The notes under the pieces are model-generated. The model had not been told where the DNA came from and made no database searches. It saw only the letters and a list, made by a program, of their open reading frames with translations. Positions 1 through 7,867 of a DNA stretch of 64,000 nucleotides are shown in pieces (within the stretch, counting starts at the first letter, position 1; each line of letters opens with the position of its first letter). The stretch spans positions 1,302,001-1,366,000 of the forward strand of contig OZ242031.1 of NCBI GenBank assembly GCA_965205045.1. Direction: 5' to 3'. The DNA comes from UBA6522 sp965205045. GTDB lineage: Bacteria; Pseudomonadota; Gammaproteobacteria; Steroidobacterales; Rariloculaceae. A program made the position numbers and the translations under genes.

Positions 1-294
1 ACGAACGGCTTTTGCCACCTGTTCCATCTTTGCCGTGGAAAGGCTGCCGACCGGACCGCCGAGCCGGCTGCGTGGCACCGTCTGCAAATGGTCGCAGTTC
101 ACCGCACAATCCCGAGGCGGTCCGTCATCCTTTGCGAGCAACACTTCGCTGGGAATGTTGCGTATTGTGGTGGTCAACGGCGCAACGGTTACCTCACCGA
201 GGCTGGAGATGATGGAGTCCCGCGTAAGAATCAGGACGGGTCTGCGTTTATCCGGTCGTGAGAATCTGTACCATCGGATTTCACCACGCCGCAT
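1..294 (-). CDS. MazF/PemK-like mRNA interferase toxin, 3' end outside window
   Basis: The minus-strand frame starts at an ATG that shares one base with the antitoxin stop (TAATG) and stays open to the window edge, giving 98 codons. The N-terminus has the MazF/PemK pattern: RRGEIRW, then a KRRPVLILTR strand, then VTVAPLTTTIRN and a later DCAVNCDHLQTV segment. Proteins of this family are ribosome-independent endoribonucleases neutralised by the upstream gene product. About the last 10-20 residues are missing because of the window boundary, not mutation. The one-base overlap suggests translational coupling with the antitoxin. Family assignment is from recalled motifs. Confidence 0.85.
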   Translation of the reverse strand, partial: MRRGEIRWYRFSRPDKRRPVLILTRDSIISSLGEVTVAPLTTTIRNIPSEVLLAKDDGPPRDCAVNCDHLQTVPRSRLGGPVGSLSTAKMEQVAKAVR

Positions 295-542
295 TACTCG
301 TCACTCCATGATTCATCGCCCCAGGCCCAATCGTCTTCCGGAACCTCGAACTCGTGCGGCTGCGACGGCAACCTGCGGTATCCGGCCCTGTGCCGCTCCT
401 CCAGGTCTCTCTCGTTGTGGCGCCTCAAGGCGGCGCGTAACGCTTCCCGTGTAAACCCCGAGCGCGTGGCGCCGAGGCGCCGGGCGCACTCGTCCACTTG
501 CGCCGCCAATTCTGAGTCCATGGTAATTTGTATGATCTTCAT
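294..542 (-). CDS. Ribbon-helix-helix antitoxin paired with MazF-like toxin
   Basis: An 82-residue protein begins with a short strand (MKIIQITMD) and two helices typical of CopG/Arc-like ribbon-helix-helix DNA-binding domains. It ends in an acidic, tryptophan-rich tail (EDDWAWGDESW) of the sort that wraps the toxin. The start at MKIIQI is preferred because the RHH strand begins there; an ATG six codons upstream is also possible. No good Shine-Dalgarno is visible. It is immediately followed by the toxin with a one-base overlap. A perfect palindrome lies just upstream, so autoregulation by the antitoxin-toxin complex is likely. Confidence 0.8.
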   Translation of the reverse strand: MKIIQITMDSELAAQVDECARRLGATRSGFTREALRAALRRHNERDLEERHRAGYRRLPSQPHEFEVPEDDWAWGDESWSDE

Positions 543-565
543 ATGCGTATTATTCAACATCTAAA

Positions 566-583
566 GTATGATGTAAATCATAC
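566..583. promoter_or_regulatory. Palindromic operator of the first toxin-antitoxin pair
   Basis: This is a perfect inverted repeat with 7-base arms and a 4-base centre (GTATGAT-GTAA-ATCATAC), 24 bases before the chosen antitoxin start. TATGAT within it could serve as a -10 element on the minus strand, but no convincing -35 is present. The position suits an autoregulatory site for the RHH antitoxin. Confidence 0.5.
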
Positions 584-681
584 ATGAATCATGGAAGGAG
601 GACAGTGGAGCCGATGCAGGTTGATTTGCAGGAAATCTCCGACCGAAAGCGGTTGCGCACGGGCGAAGTTGGGCTATTCCG

Positions 682-844
682 ATGCGCATGCACAGGCCGG
701 CCACCACTTTGGATCAGACGCTTGACGCCCGTTTTCTGCGGGTGGTCAAGGAGTTGCTGGGCGGGGGGACCCGTTGAGCGGCGCATCGCGGACGCAGCGA
801 TTCACGCATTCAATTTTCCCAGGCGTTACGTCAGCGTAGATTGA
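682..844 (+). pseudogene. Possible remnant of a small helix-turn-helix protein
   Basis: An ATG frame reads about 31 residues (TLDQTLDARFLRVVKELLGG) and then stops. The neighbouring frame continues with ERRIADAAIHAF and ends in RRYVSVD. Together they resemble the start of small XRE-like proteins found in mobile regions, broken by a frameshift. The resemblance is weak and from memory. Apart from this, I see nothing in the stretch between the antitoxin and the transposase gene. Confidence 0.25.
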
Positions 845-1021
845 CGCCCTCATGGGCATTGTGCCCGGAACAGTCCAGCCGCCGCGCACGGTTGGCTGAC
901 GGGAATCGGCGATATCAGTCCAGCAATTCTCATTTTGGCGTTTCATGAGTTTGTTCCGTTGTCTGGCGATGGTCGGGTTCGGTTCGGGGTTGTGGGTTGG
1001 AAGGGCACCTTGTTTTTGGCC

Positions 1022-2139
1022 TTACGGCGGCCGGGGCGGCGCATGGCCGGTGGCGGGCAGGGTCATCAGGGCGGTCCAGGTGGGGAACACCCGGTAGGCG
1101 GTGATGCTGCGCAGGTGCTCGAACAGCCGCTGGCGGGCGCCGAGGCGTTGCCGGGCCTGTTGCCAGAGGGTTTCGGCGAGTTCGCAGGCGGTGTGCAGGG
1201 CGAAGGCGGGCAGGTTCAGCGCGACGAGCACGCCGGCGAGGGTTTTCTTGCCGTGTCCGAAGTTGTGTTCGAGGCGGTGGCCGTGCCGTTTGAGGACGTT
1301 GAAGGTTTCGTTCTCGATTTTCCATCGGGCGCGGGCGCATTGGGCGAGTTCGGCGACGTTGCCGCGGTTCACGGCCAGGCTGGTGACGAAGCTGCCGCGG
1401 CAGGTGACGGCACCGCCGGGTTTGGCGCTTTCGATCTCCAGCCGGTTGACGCGCAGGGCGTCCTCGCCGTCGCGGATGGGCAGGCCGCTCATCCACCGGT
1501 GGCGGTGGATGCGCCGCCGGGCGCCTTTGCCGGAGGCGGCGCGGCGGGTGTGCGGGTCGATGCCGCGGAGGTATTCGTATAGGGTCTTGTGGCTGGCGGG
1601 CTTGGCGGCGGGGAGGAAGTCGCCGCCGCTGTCGAGCATGGCCCGGCAGATGGGCTGGCAGGCGTACAGGTCGTCGCCGGGGTGGACCGGGCGCAGCGCC
1701 GCGCAGCGGGGGCCGTGGCGTTGCAGCCGGCGCTTGGCGGCCTCGCGTTCGCAGTCTTGCTTGGCGGCGCCGCGGCGGGGAGCGAGGAACTCCGGGGGCA
1801 GCGGCAGCGTGCGGGCGTGGCCCGGCGCCACGAGGGTGGCGGCGGGCATTTGGTGGAAGTGCCCGGTGTCGCCGTCGCGGCGCTTGCGGGTGGAGCAGTT
1901 TTTGCAGTCGATGTTGCGCGAGCGGAAGAACTCGGTGCCGTCCAGGGCGACGGGCGCGCGTCCGCCTCGGCCAGCGCGCGCTGGTGCGCCAGGAACGACG
2001 GGGACTGCATGAAGAACACCGGCAGCGCCGCCATGGCCACATCGGCCATGGCGTAGCGGCGGTTGCGCCCGCGGCGCGGGTCCGGCAGATCGGCGAAGCA
2101 CGCCCGCAGCCGCTCCGGATGACCCTCCAGGCGCCTCAC
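1022..2139 (-). pseudogene. DDE transposase gene with internal deletion and frameshift
   Basis: The N-terminal part reads RLRACFADLPDPRRGRNRRY then QSPSFLAHQRALAE in one frame. The rest, from VALDGTEFF through CKNCSTRKR, EKQDCE-like AAKQDCERE, ARWKIENETFN and LEHNFGHGKKTL, is in another frame. This matches a well-known IS4-like transposase family in which the catalytic acidic residues lie in the ALDGTE and WKIENE regions. In intact members, as I recall them, roughly 80 residues separate LAHQRALAE from ALDGTE. Here the two are almost adjacent (around position 1955), so an internal deletion shifted the frame. The GTG start overlaps the methylase stop in a GTGA arrangement. I could not define terminal inverted repeats. 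Confidence 0.8.
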
Positions 2140-2804
2140 GGCTCCGCCTCCACCGCCATGATCGCGGCCAGCACCGCCAGGCGCTCCGCCGCCGGCATGG
2201 CCCGGTGGCGCCGCCCCCAACCGGCCGCCTTGCGCTTGACCGTCTGGCGGTGCGTGAAGTCCCGCCCCGCCAGGGATGCCCAATGCACCCGGTCCGGCTC
2301 GAAGTTGAACCAGACCTTCTCCGTGACGACCCCCGCCCGGTTCATCGCCTGCAGCGACACGCTGCGCCAGCCGGCCAGCAACCCGTCGTACAGCGCCGAG
2401 GGGTACCCCGACACCATCGCCGCGCACGGCAGCCCCTTGAGCAACCTCAGCAACGCCACGTGGTCTGCCTCCCCGTAGTCGTGCCGGTGGCGGCGCGGGG
2501 ACTTGCGCGCGCCGTGCAGGTACGGCGGATCGCTGTACACCAACTCCGAACCGTCGAACGGGAACCCCTCCAGGTACGCGTGGCAGTCTCCGTGCACCAG
2601 TTCCACCGGATAGCCGCATTCGAACGAGGACAACGCCCGCGCGTCCAGATCGATGCCGATGTTGCGCAGCGCCCCCGGCTTGCGCTTCATCACCGCGCCC
2701 CCGCCCAGGTGCGTCTCGATGTACACCGCATGCGGCGGCATCGGCGCCACCAGCGCCTGCCACAACCCCGACGCCGCCTTCGACCCGAACCACGGATTCC
2801 CCAT
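2136..2804 (-). CDS. D12-class adenine-specific DNA methyltransferase (orphan)
   Basis: This 222-residue protein carries an N-terminal FGSK segment followed by YIETHLGGGAVM, the FxGxG-like AdoMet motif of Dam/D12 enzymes. The catalytic motif is SDPPYLH near residue 100. Such enzymes transfer a methyl group from AdoMet to N6 of adenine in a short target. The start at MGNPWFGSK is chosen because the strong promoter just upstream would place the transcript start at or next to this ATG. An in-frame ATG four codons upstream lies inside the -10 box. No cognate nuclease is adjacent, which suggests a solitary or mobile-element-borne methylase. Its stop overlaps the decayed transposase start. Confidence 0.85.
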   Translation of the reverse strand: MGNPWFGSKAASGLWQALVAPMPPHAVYIETHLGGGAVMKRKPGALRNIGIDLDARALSSFECGYPVELVHGDCHAYLEGFPFDGSELVYSDPPYLHGARKSPRRHRHDYGEADHVALLRLLKGLPCAAMVSGYPSALYDGLLAGWRSVSLQAMNRAGVVTEKVWFNFEPDRVHWASLAGRDFTHRQTVKRKAAGWGRRHRAMPAAERLAVLAAIMAVEAEP

Positions 2805-2811
2805 GGCCCGA

Positions 2812-2840
2812 AACATAGGCCAACCGGCCTATATTGTCAA
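2812..2840 (-). promoter_or_regulatory. Sigma70-type promoter with embedded palindrome before the methylase
   Basis: On the minus strand TTGACA and TATGTT are separated by exactly 17 bases. The spacer and the start of the -10 contain a perfect inverted repeat with 7-base arms (ATAGGCC-GGTT-GGCCTAT, bases 2815-2832). A transcript would begin about one base before the methylase ATG, predicting a leaderless mRNA. The palindrome is placed as a repressor site blocking polymerase. Confidence 0.65.
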
Positions 2841-2899
2841 GACCCGTTCGCCCCAACCGAACGCCCAGTGCAACGCCTGCAACGACGCGTCAGGCCAAA

Positions 2900-3664
2900 A
2901 TGAGAATTGCTGCTGCGTGGGCGCTGTTGGCCGCGGTACTGATGCGCGCTGCCGACGCCGCCGACTGGAGCATCACCGAGGCGCACCTGGCCTACGGCAC
3001 CCTGGATATCCCCACATTCGCGGGCGGCGGCGATTCGGACCATTTCATCTACACGCTCCAGCACGCCAGCGGCTGGAGGTACGGAGACAACTTCTTCTTC
3101 GTCGACTTCCTGGACGCGCAGGATCCGGGCTTCCAGGACTTCGACATCTACGGGGAGTGGTACTCCAACTTCAGTCTGGGCAAGATCTCGGGGCGCACCG
3201 TCGGCAGCGGTCTCATTTCGGATGTGGGGCTGATCTGGGGCTTCAACTGGGCGTCGGATGCCGACGTCAAGAAGTATCTGCCGGGCTTCCGGCTGGTGCT
3301 TGACCTGGGCGGGTTCGCGTTCGCCAATCTCGATTTCGCCGCCTACATCGACGACAGCGAGGGCGCAGCCGCCGGCGGCGCACCCAGGGAAGGTGACTCG
3401 TACATGATCGACTTCAACTTCGCGCGGCCCTTTACCATCGGCAGCTCCAGTTTCAGTATCGAAGGGCACATTGAATACATCGGGGGACGGGACAACGAGT
3501 TTGGCGCCGCGGTGGAGCACTGGATTCTCGCCCAGCCGCAATTCCGCTGGAGTCCGAACGAGCACCTTTCCCTGGGACTGGAATACCAGTACTGGCTCAA
3601 CAAGCTCGGCGACGGCGCCACGGACGAGAACACCGTGCAGGCGCTGTTGGTGTGGAAGTTCTGA
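2900..3664 (+). CDS. Tsx-like nucleoside-specific outer-membrane channel
   Basis: The 254-residue product starts with a cleavable signal peptide (MRIAAAWALLAAV, cleavage after ADA). Alternating amphipathic strands follow, including LQHASGWRYGDNFFFVDF, the hallmark of the Channel_Tsx family, and it ends in an aromatic residue (LLVWKF) as expected for a beta-barrel inserted by BamA. Members form narrow outer-membrane pores for nucleosides or related compounds. The upstream extension to a distant ATG was rejected because the signal peptide begins at this Met. The gene is divergent from the methylase, and its own promoter is not obvious. Confidence 0.8.
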   Translation: MRIAAAWALLAAVLMRAADAADWSITEAHLAYGTLDIPTFAGGGDSDHFIYTLQHASGWRYGDNFFFVDFLDAQDPGFQDFDIYGEWYSNFSLGKISGRTVGSGLISDVGLIWGFNWASDADVKKYLPGFRLVLDLGGFAFANLDFAAYIDDSEGAAAGGAPREGDSYMIDFNFARPFTIGSSSFSIEGHIEYIGGRDNEFGAAVEHWILAQPQFRWSPNEHLSLGLEYQYWLNKLGDGATDENTVQALLVWKF

Positions 3665-3776
3665 TCGGCCGGCTACCGTCCCGGAATCGCCTTCGGGCGT
3701 CCCGGACCGGGCGGCGTTGCCGGTATGGCGGTTCCGACCGGCCGGCTGCAGGACCGGCGGGGTGCTTTCCGCGTTC

Positions 3777-4133
3777 ATGAACAACATCGGAAGCGTGCTG
3801 GCGGGCTGGCTGCCGATCTATGTCGCCGCCGTCATCGGCGCGACGCTGATGGTGCTCACCCAGTGCCTGACCATGGAAGATGCCTACCGAGCCATCGACT
3901 GGCGCGCGATCTTCCTGATCGCCGGCATGCTGCCCCTGGGGACCGCCATGCTGGAGAGCGGCGCGGCGGCGTATCTCGCCCAGTTGACGATGCAGTACGT
4001 GGGCCCGCTGGGTCCCTGGTGGGTGATCGGCGGGCTCTACATCATCACCGCCGCAGGCACCCTGATCATCCCCACCGCGGCGCTCGTGGTGATGGTTGTG
4101 CTGCCGCTGATCTGGCCGTTGACGCCGGTGTAG
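3777..4133 (+). pseudogene. Fragment of an SLC13-family (divalent anion/sodium) permease
   Basis: The translated segment has three hydrophobic stretches and the phrases TMEDAYRAIDWRAIFLIAGM and TAAGTLIIPTAALVVM. These are characteristic of the C-terminal half of SLC13/CitT-like permeases, which are normally 450-600 residues. Only about 118 residues remain. The frame ends in a stop shortly after the conserved segment, and nothing upstream matches the rest of the family. It is therefore a truncated remnant. Confidence 0.65.
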
Positions 4134-4287
4134 GGGGATTGGCAGCGTTGTCGCCAGCAGGCGGCGGACCGTCCGCGCTTGACCGTCGCTTCGACCGATC
4201 ACGCCACCGGTTTTCAAATTGTCCACAACGGAATGACGGGCTTCTGTGGTACAGTCGCCACTCCGACAATCGACAGGAATTGCCCCG

Positions 4288-4554
4288 ATGAAGTGCTTCA
4301 TTGCCGTGTTCGGCGACAAAAGCGTAGACGCCGCGCAATCAGTGAAAAGACAGTTCCCGGACCATTGCCACAGAGTGGGTCCCGGGCAGGCGTGGGTCGT
4401 CGCGGCGGAGGATTCCACCTGTTCCGACGTGGCCGAGAAGCTCGGCATGCATTCGAAGGGCAAAAGGAACGGGATTGTTGTCCAACTGGAAGAATACAAC
4501 GGTTTCTACGCGCGGTCGCTGTGGGAAAAAATCGATCAATGGCAGGCAGCCTGA
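4288..4554 (+). CDS. Unrecognised 88-residue protein, first gene of a two-gene cassette
   Basis: I do not recognise this protein. It starts with a beta-strand-like segment (MKCFIAVFG), has alternating short strands and helices, and ends in an aromatic segment (FYARSLWEKIDQW). The size and alternation resemble small ferredoxin-like folds such as SinR/Cas2-like proteins, but that is only an impression. A weak AGGA precedes the ATG. Its stop overlaps the next ATG (TGATG), so the two genes are probably co-translated and may act together. Confidence 0.6.
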   Translation: MKCFIAVFGDKSVDAAQSVKRQFPDHCHRVGPGQAWVVAAEDSTCSDVAEKLGMHSKGKRNGIVVQLEEYNGFYARSLWEKIDQWQAA

Positions 4555-4844
4555 TGTCCAACGGCGATGAACGCAATGTGTTGCCATTCGGCAGGCCCAC
4601 GAAAAGCAACGGCAATGGCGGCGACGGCACCAACGCCCGCCTCCGGGCCGTGGAGCATGGGCTGATCCAGCTTGCCGAACGCGTGTCCAACCTCAAAGAG
4701 AACATGGCCACGAAGGAGGATATCGCGTCGCTCAAGACCCTCATCGCCGAAAGGGAAACGACCATGCTGCGTTGGCTCATCGGTATCGTCGCGATCGGCG
4801 CCATCAGCCTTTCGGTGGCGATGATCCGGCTGTTCCTGCCCTGA
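4554..4844 (+). CDS. Small coiled-coil protein with C-terminal membrane anchor
   Basis: This is a 96-residue product. A polar N-terminus is followed by a heptad-rich region (LRAVEHGLIQLAERVSNL and a KEDIASLKTLI segment) and a single C-terminal transmembrane helix (LIGIVAIGAISLSVAMI). The architecture resembles XhlA/DUF1640-type tail-anchored coiled-coil proteins. The ATG that overlaps the stop of the upstream gene is preferred. An in-frame ATG five codons earlier would overlap by more. Function is unknown; pairing with the preceding gene is the main clue. Confidence 0.6.
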   Translation: MSNGDERNVLPFGRPTKSNGNGGDGTNARLRAVEHGLIQLAERVSNLKENMATKEDIASLKTLIAERETTMLRWLIGIVAIGAISLSVAMIRLFLP

Positions 4845-5026
4845 TATCCGACCGCGCCCATGGACACCGCCTCCCGGTCCGGTGCACCGTCCGCGACTCG
4901 CGGGAACTGCCCTCGGACATGTTCACGAGAGGAGTAACAAAGGCCGTGCTTTCATCCGCGAGCAAGGTACTCGATCCAGCCTGAGGAATCGACCGGATTG
5001 AACGGGTTGGCGGCCACGGTCAGAAC

Positions 5027-6867
5027 TCACGGTCGGGCCCGCGTACTTGCAATTGTCGGCTCCAATGCCAGGCGACGACGCCAATCCGCCAGCATTTCCG
5101 GATCGAAACCCAGCGCCGATGCCACCGCCTCATCAATGTGTATCCGCGTTTCGTCTGCATTCGCGAATTGCAGGGTCTTTAGGTCGCGTCTTGCAACGGT
5201 CTCGAATGCCTCTGCCAAGTGCGCGTACGCGGACGGTTCGTATTTCGGTACGGGGATTTCCTTCCAATGAGCCGTTGACCACTGAGGGTAAGTGAGCGTC
5301 TTCGCCCGCCGGTTGAGCAGCAGAAGTCGCCCCGGTGTCGAGTTCAACCACAGGCAGATTGCCTTGCTGACCTCTCGGTTCGCCGTCGCGACCGGCCTCC
5401 ATCCGAATCCGAATGTCGGCTCGTCGCCGCAGATGGCGGTCAACCGGCCGCTGACAGTGTTGTAGCGCTCGGCCACCAGCAGCGTCGAGCCTTGTTCGAG
5501 AATCTTTTGCCAGAGGTGGATTCGTTTGCCCCCGCCAGGTCTCCCGCACGGACGCGGTCGGCAGGCCAATGCTGGGCACGGCCCCAGTCGCCGGGATATC
5601 CGGAAGCGATGGCATCGGCAGCGTCGAGCGCTTCGTCGACATCTGTCGGCATCCGCCGGAGCGACACGAACTCCGTCGGTGGCCGCGATGCTTCCGGGAG
5701 TCGCCGGCAAACCAGCAGACACTCATGGATGCTCGTGTTTTCCGAGAAGTTGATCCGCCGAGGATCGTGGGTGGTCACCACGCGTTCGACATGAAACCGC
5801 TGTGCGAGAAAGCGACGCTCGTCAAGCCCGGATGCGGTGATGCAAGCCGTGACCGGAATCACTTTCGCTAGTGTACTGTCTCGCAAATTTCTTACCGATT
5901 CTTTTTCCATTCCTGTCAGATAAAATTAATGTAATCAATAAGTTATCACGATTGCCCCGTGCACTTGAACGTAAAGCTATTTGCGAGACGCTACACTAGC
6001 ACGCCCTTCTCGCGCTTGAGAAGCTGCTCAGCAAGCGGCGTGAAGAATGTGGAGATGCTATCGGTCGTGATGACTTGCCCTGCCGCCGGATCCCGCGCCT
6101 TCAGCGTGTCTCGCATCTCGAGTTCACGAAAGGGCGGTGAAGGTCTTGCCGGTGCCGCAAGCCATGATGAGGCGGCCCCGGTCGTGATTGGCCAGCCCGT
6201 CGACGGCATCCTCGATCGCTTCCTCCTGAAGCGGCCAAGGCTCCTGCACGGGCCGCTTGGCGTCCCTTTCTTCGACCTGAACATCGAGATGCTGGCGGAA
6301 GTCGATCTGCGTGACCTGCGGATGCGCGTTCTGGATCGCGCGCTCCGCAATCGGTCCCCAGCGGCATGTCGCCACGATCCAGCGCAGTCGAAAAACGGGC
6401 TGTTGGGAGCCCCCGAGAAACTTGTCGATCCCGCCCTTGCCCAGGACATGCCGGTCGTCGTAGCACTTGCACTGGATGGCGACCCATTCGCCGGTGTTCC
6501 GCCGGGCCACGAGATCGATTCCCATGTCCCGGCCATCGAGTCCGGTCAACGCCTCGCGCTCGGGCCAGTCTGGCCAACGCCAGATTTCGTCAACCTCGAA
6601 CTCGGGTTGCTGACGCGCGATACGCATGAACAACTGCTCGAACCAGCGCCCCTTCTCGGACTCGTCGCGGCTCTCGGAACGGATGCGGCCCAGGATGACG
6701 CGGGCGGTTGGCCGTCCCGCCAGATCGAGGTCAATCTGCGCCGCGGTCACCATCGGGCCACCCGGTCTGGACTCCAACCCGGAAACTTCGCGATCGCGAC
6801 ACATTCCATTCCCGCGGCAACCGCACCGGATGCACGGTAGCGATAAAATCCCCTTTACGTCAAACAT
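5027..6867 (-). pseudogene. Decayed helicase/N6-adenine methylase restriction-modification gene
   Basis: On the minus strand the first part encodes an Mrr-like nuclease domain (GRDMGIDLVARR and AIQCKCYDD), then helicase motif I (MACGTGKTFTAL). The helicase core and methylase AdoMet motifs are missing. The sequence jumps to a methylase C-terminal half (VITTDSISTFFTPLAEQLL), is interrupted by a 126-bp MITE, continues with AKVIPVTACITASGL and HDPRRINFSENTSIHECLL, and then shifts frame near 5530 into a target-recognition-like region (PTFGFGWRPVATANREVSK). Intact relatives are single-chain type ISP-like enzymes above 1000 residues. At least one deletion, one frameshift and one insertion make it non-functional. 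The true start may be the ATG at 6753. Confidence 0.75.
5871..5996. mobile_element. 126-bp MITE with 18-bp terminal inverted repeats and TA target duplication
   Basis: Both ends read GTGTA, two variable bases, then GTCTCGCAAAT in inverted orientation (16 of 18 positions match). TA dinucleotides flank it at 5869-5870 and 5997-5998. Removing the element plus one TA restores an open methylase frame reading GVLAKVIPV, which agrees with the family. TA duplication is typical of IS630/Tc1-mariner transposition. The element has no coding capacity, so it is non-autonomous. Its insertion supplies the premature TAG in the host frame. Confidence 0.8.
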
Positions 6868-7047
6868 GGCTCATCGGGCACGCTCGCCCCATTCTCAGGT
6901 GTGTCCATGCATCGCGGGCCGTGGTGCTACCGTGCATTTCCGCCACCGATACGCTGACCATACGGTCCAGCGCCGGACACCGCTTCGACAGCGTTATCGG
7001 GTACGATCACTGAACCGGGAGGCCAAGTCGTGTTTCAGCCTCGCAAA

Positions 7048-7060
7048 CTGACAGTGTCAG
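7048..7060. promoter_or_regulatory. 13-bp palindrome directly before the PIN toxin start
   Basis: CTGACA-G-TGTCAG is a perfect inverted repeat ending one base before the ATG. The position fits an autoregulatory operator that would also occlude ribosome binding or the transcription start. No clear promoter boxes were found nearby. Confidence 0.4.
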
Positions 7061-7061
7061 A

Positions 7062-7556
7062 ATGAAGCCCACCGTCTACATCGAAACGTCCGTGGTGAGT
7101 TACCTCACTGCGCGACCGTCGCGCGACGTCGTTGTAGCCGCCTACCAACAGATCACCCGCGAGTGGTGGCGTACCGCTGCGGACCGATTCGATCTCGTGA
7201 TTTCGGCGCTGGTGCTCTCCGAGGCCCAAGGCGGCGACCCACAGGCGGCCCGGGCCCGCATGAACGCGCTCAAGGCCATGCCCCTGGTCGAGGCGACCCC
7301 AGAGGCTGAGATCCTCGCCCAGCGCCTGATCGACGAGAAGGCCGTTCCGCGCCAAGCCGCGGACGACGCGGCTCACATTGCCATCGCCGTCACCAACGGC
7401 ATGAGTTTTCTGGTAACGTGGAACTTTCGGCACATAGCCAACGCCGAAATGCGGTCGAGGATCGAGCGGACCTGCACGCAGGCTGGCTACGCGCCGCCGG
7501 TGATCTGCACACCGAATGAACTTCTGGAGGGCAACGATGCAAACGACATACCCTGA
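7062..7556 (+). CDS. PIN-domain toxin of a reversed-order toxin-antitoxin pair
   Basis: The 164-residue protein begins with YIETSVVSYL, a PIN-domain first strand with its metal-binding acidic residue. It has further acidic positions in ADDAAHIAIAV and the FLVTWNFRHIAN block typical of one VapC-like subgroup. PIN toxins are Mg-dependent RNases acting on tRNA, rRNA or mRNA. The toxin precedes the small putative antitoxin gene and overlaps it by 20 bases, opposite to the usual order. A palindrome abuts the start codon. The family call is good; the RNA target cannot be inferred. Confidence 0.8.
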   Translation: MKPTVYIETSVVSYLTARPSRDVVVAAYQQITREWWRTAADRFDLVISALVLSEAQGGDPQAARARMNALKAMPLVEATPEAEILAQRLIDEKAVPRQAADDAAHIAIAVTNGMSFLVTWNFRHIANAEMRSRIERTCTQAGYAPPVICTPNELLEGNDANDIP

Positions 7557-7737
7557 CCCCGTCATTGCGGAGGTCCGCGCCATTCGCGACAGGCATGCCG
7601 CGCGTTTCGGCTACGACGTAAAAGCCATCTTCCAAGACATACGGTCGTTACAGAAGATATCTGGCCGCGAGCTCGTTCGCTATCCGGCACGGGCGTTCGT
7701 CGCCGAAACGACAGGTGCTCAAGAGTCAACCAAATGA
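7537..7737 (+). CDS. Small putative antitoxin partner of the PIN toxin
   Basis: A 66-residue protein (DPVIAEVRAIRDRHAARFGY then RELVRYPARAFVAE). It resembles the short partner proteins that follow this PIN subgroup, with an N-terminal helix and a conserved RxLVRYP-like C-terminal segment. It overlaps the toxin end by 20 bases, so expression is coupled. No DNA-binding fold is obvious, so repression of the operon may depend on the complex. An upstream in-frame start inside the toxin gene was not chosen because the conserved part begins at MQTTYPDP. Confidence 0.65.
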   Translation: MQTTYPDPVIAEVRAIRDRHAARFGYDVKAIFQDIRSLQKISGRELVRYPARAFVAETTGAQESTK

Positions 7738-7867
7738 CTGCGTGAGCGTCGGTCTGCCGGTTTTTTGCACCAGACTTCGCCCGTCTGCTTGTTCCTGATC
7801 CATGGCGTCGTATTCGCACCGGCGAAGCTCAGGTGTATGAAGTCGGGGACTTAGTGGCGCTTTGGAA

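Noticed and set aside
35..454. Plus-strand 139-residue frame at the window start
   Set aside because: It lies opposite the MazF-type toxin-antitoxin pair and has no recognisable domain.
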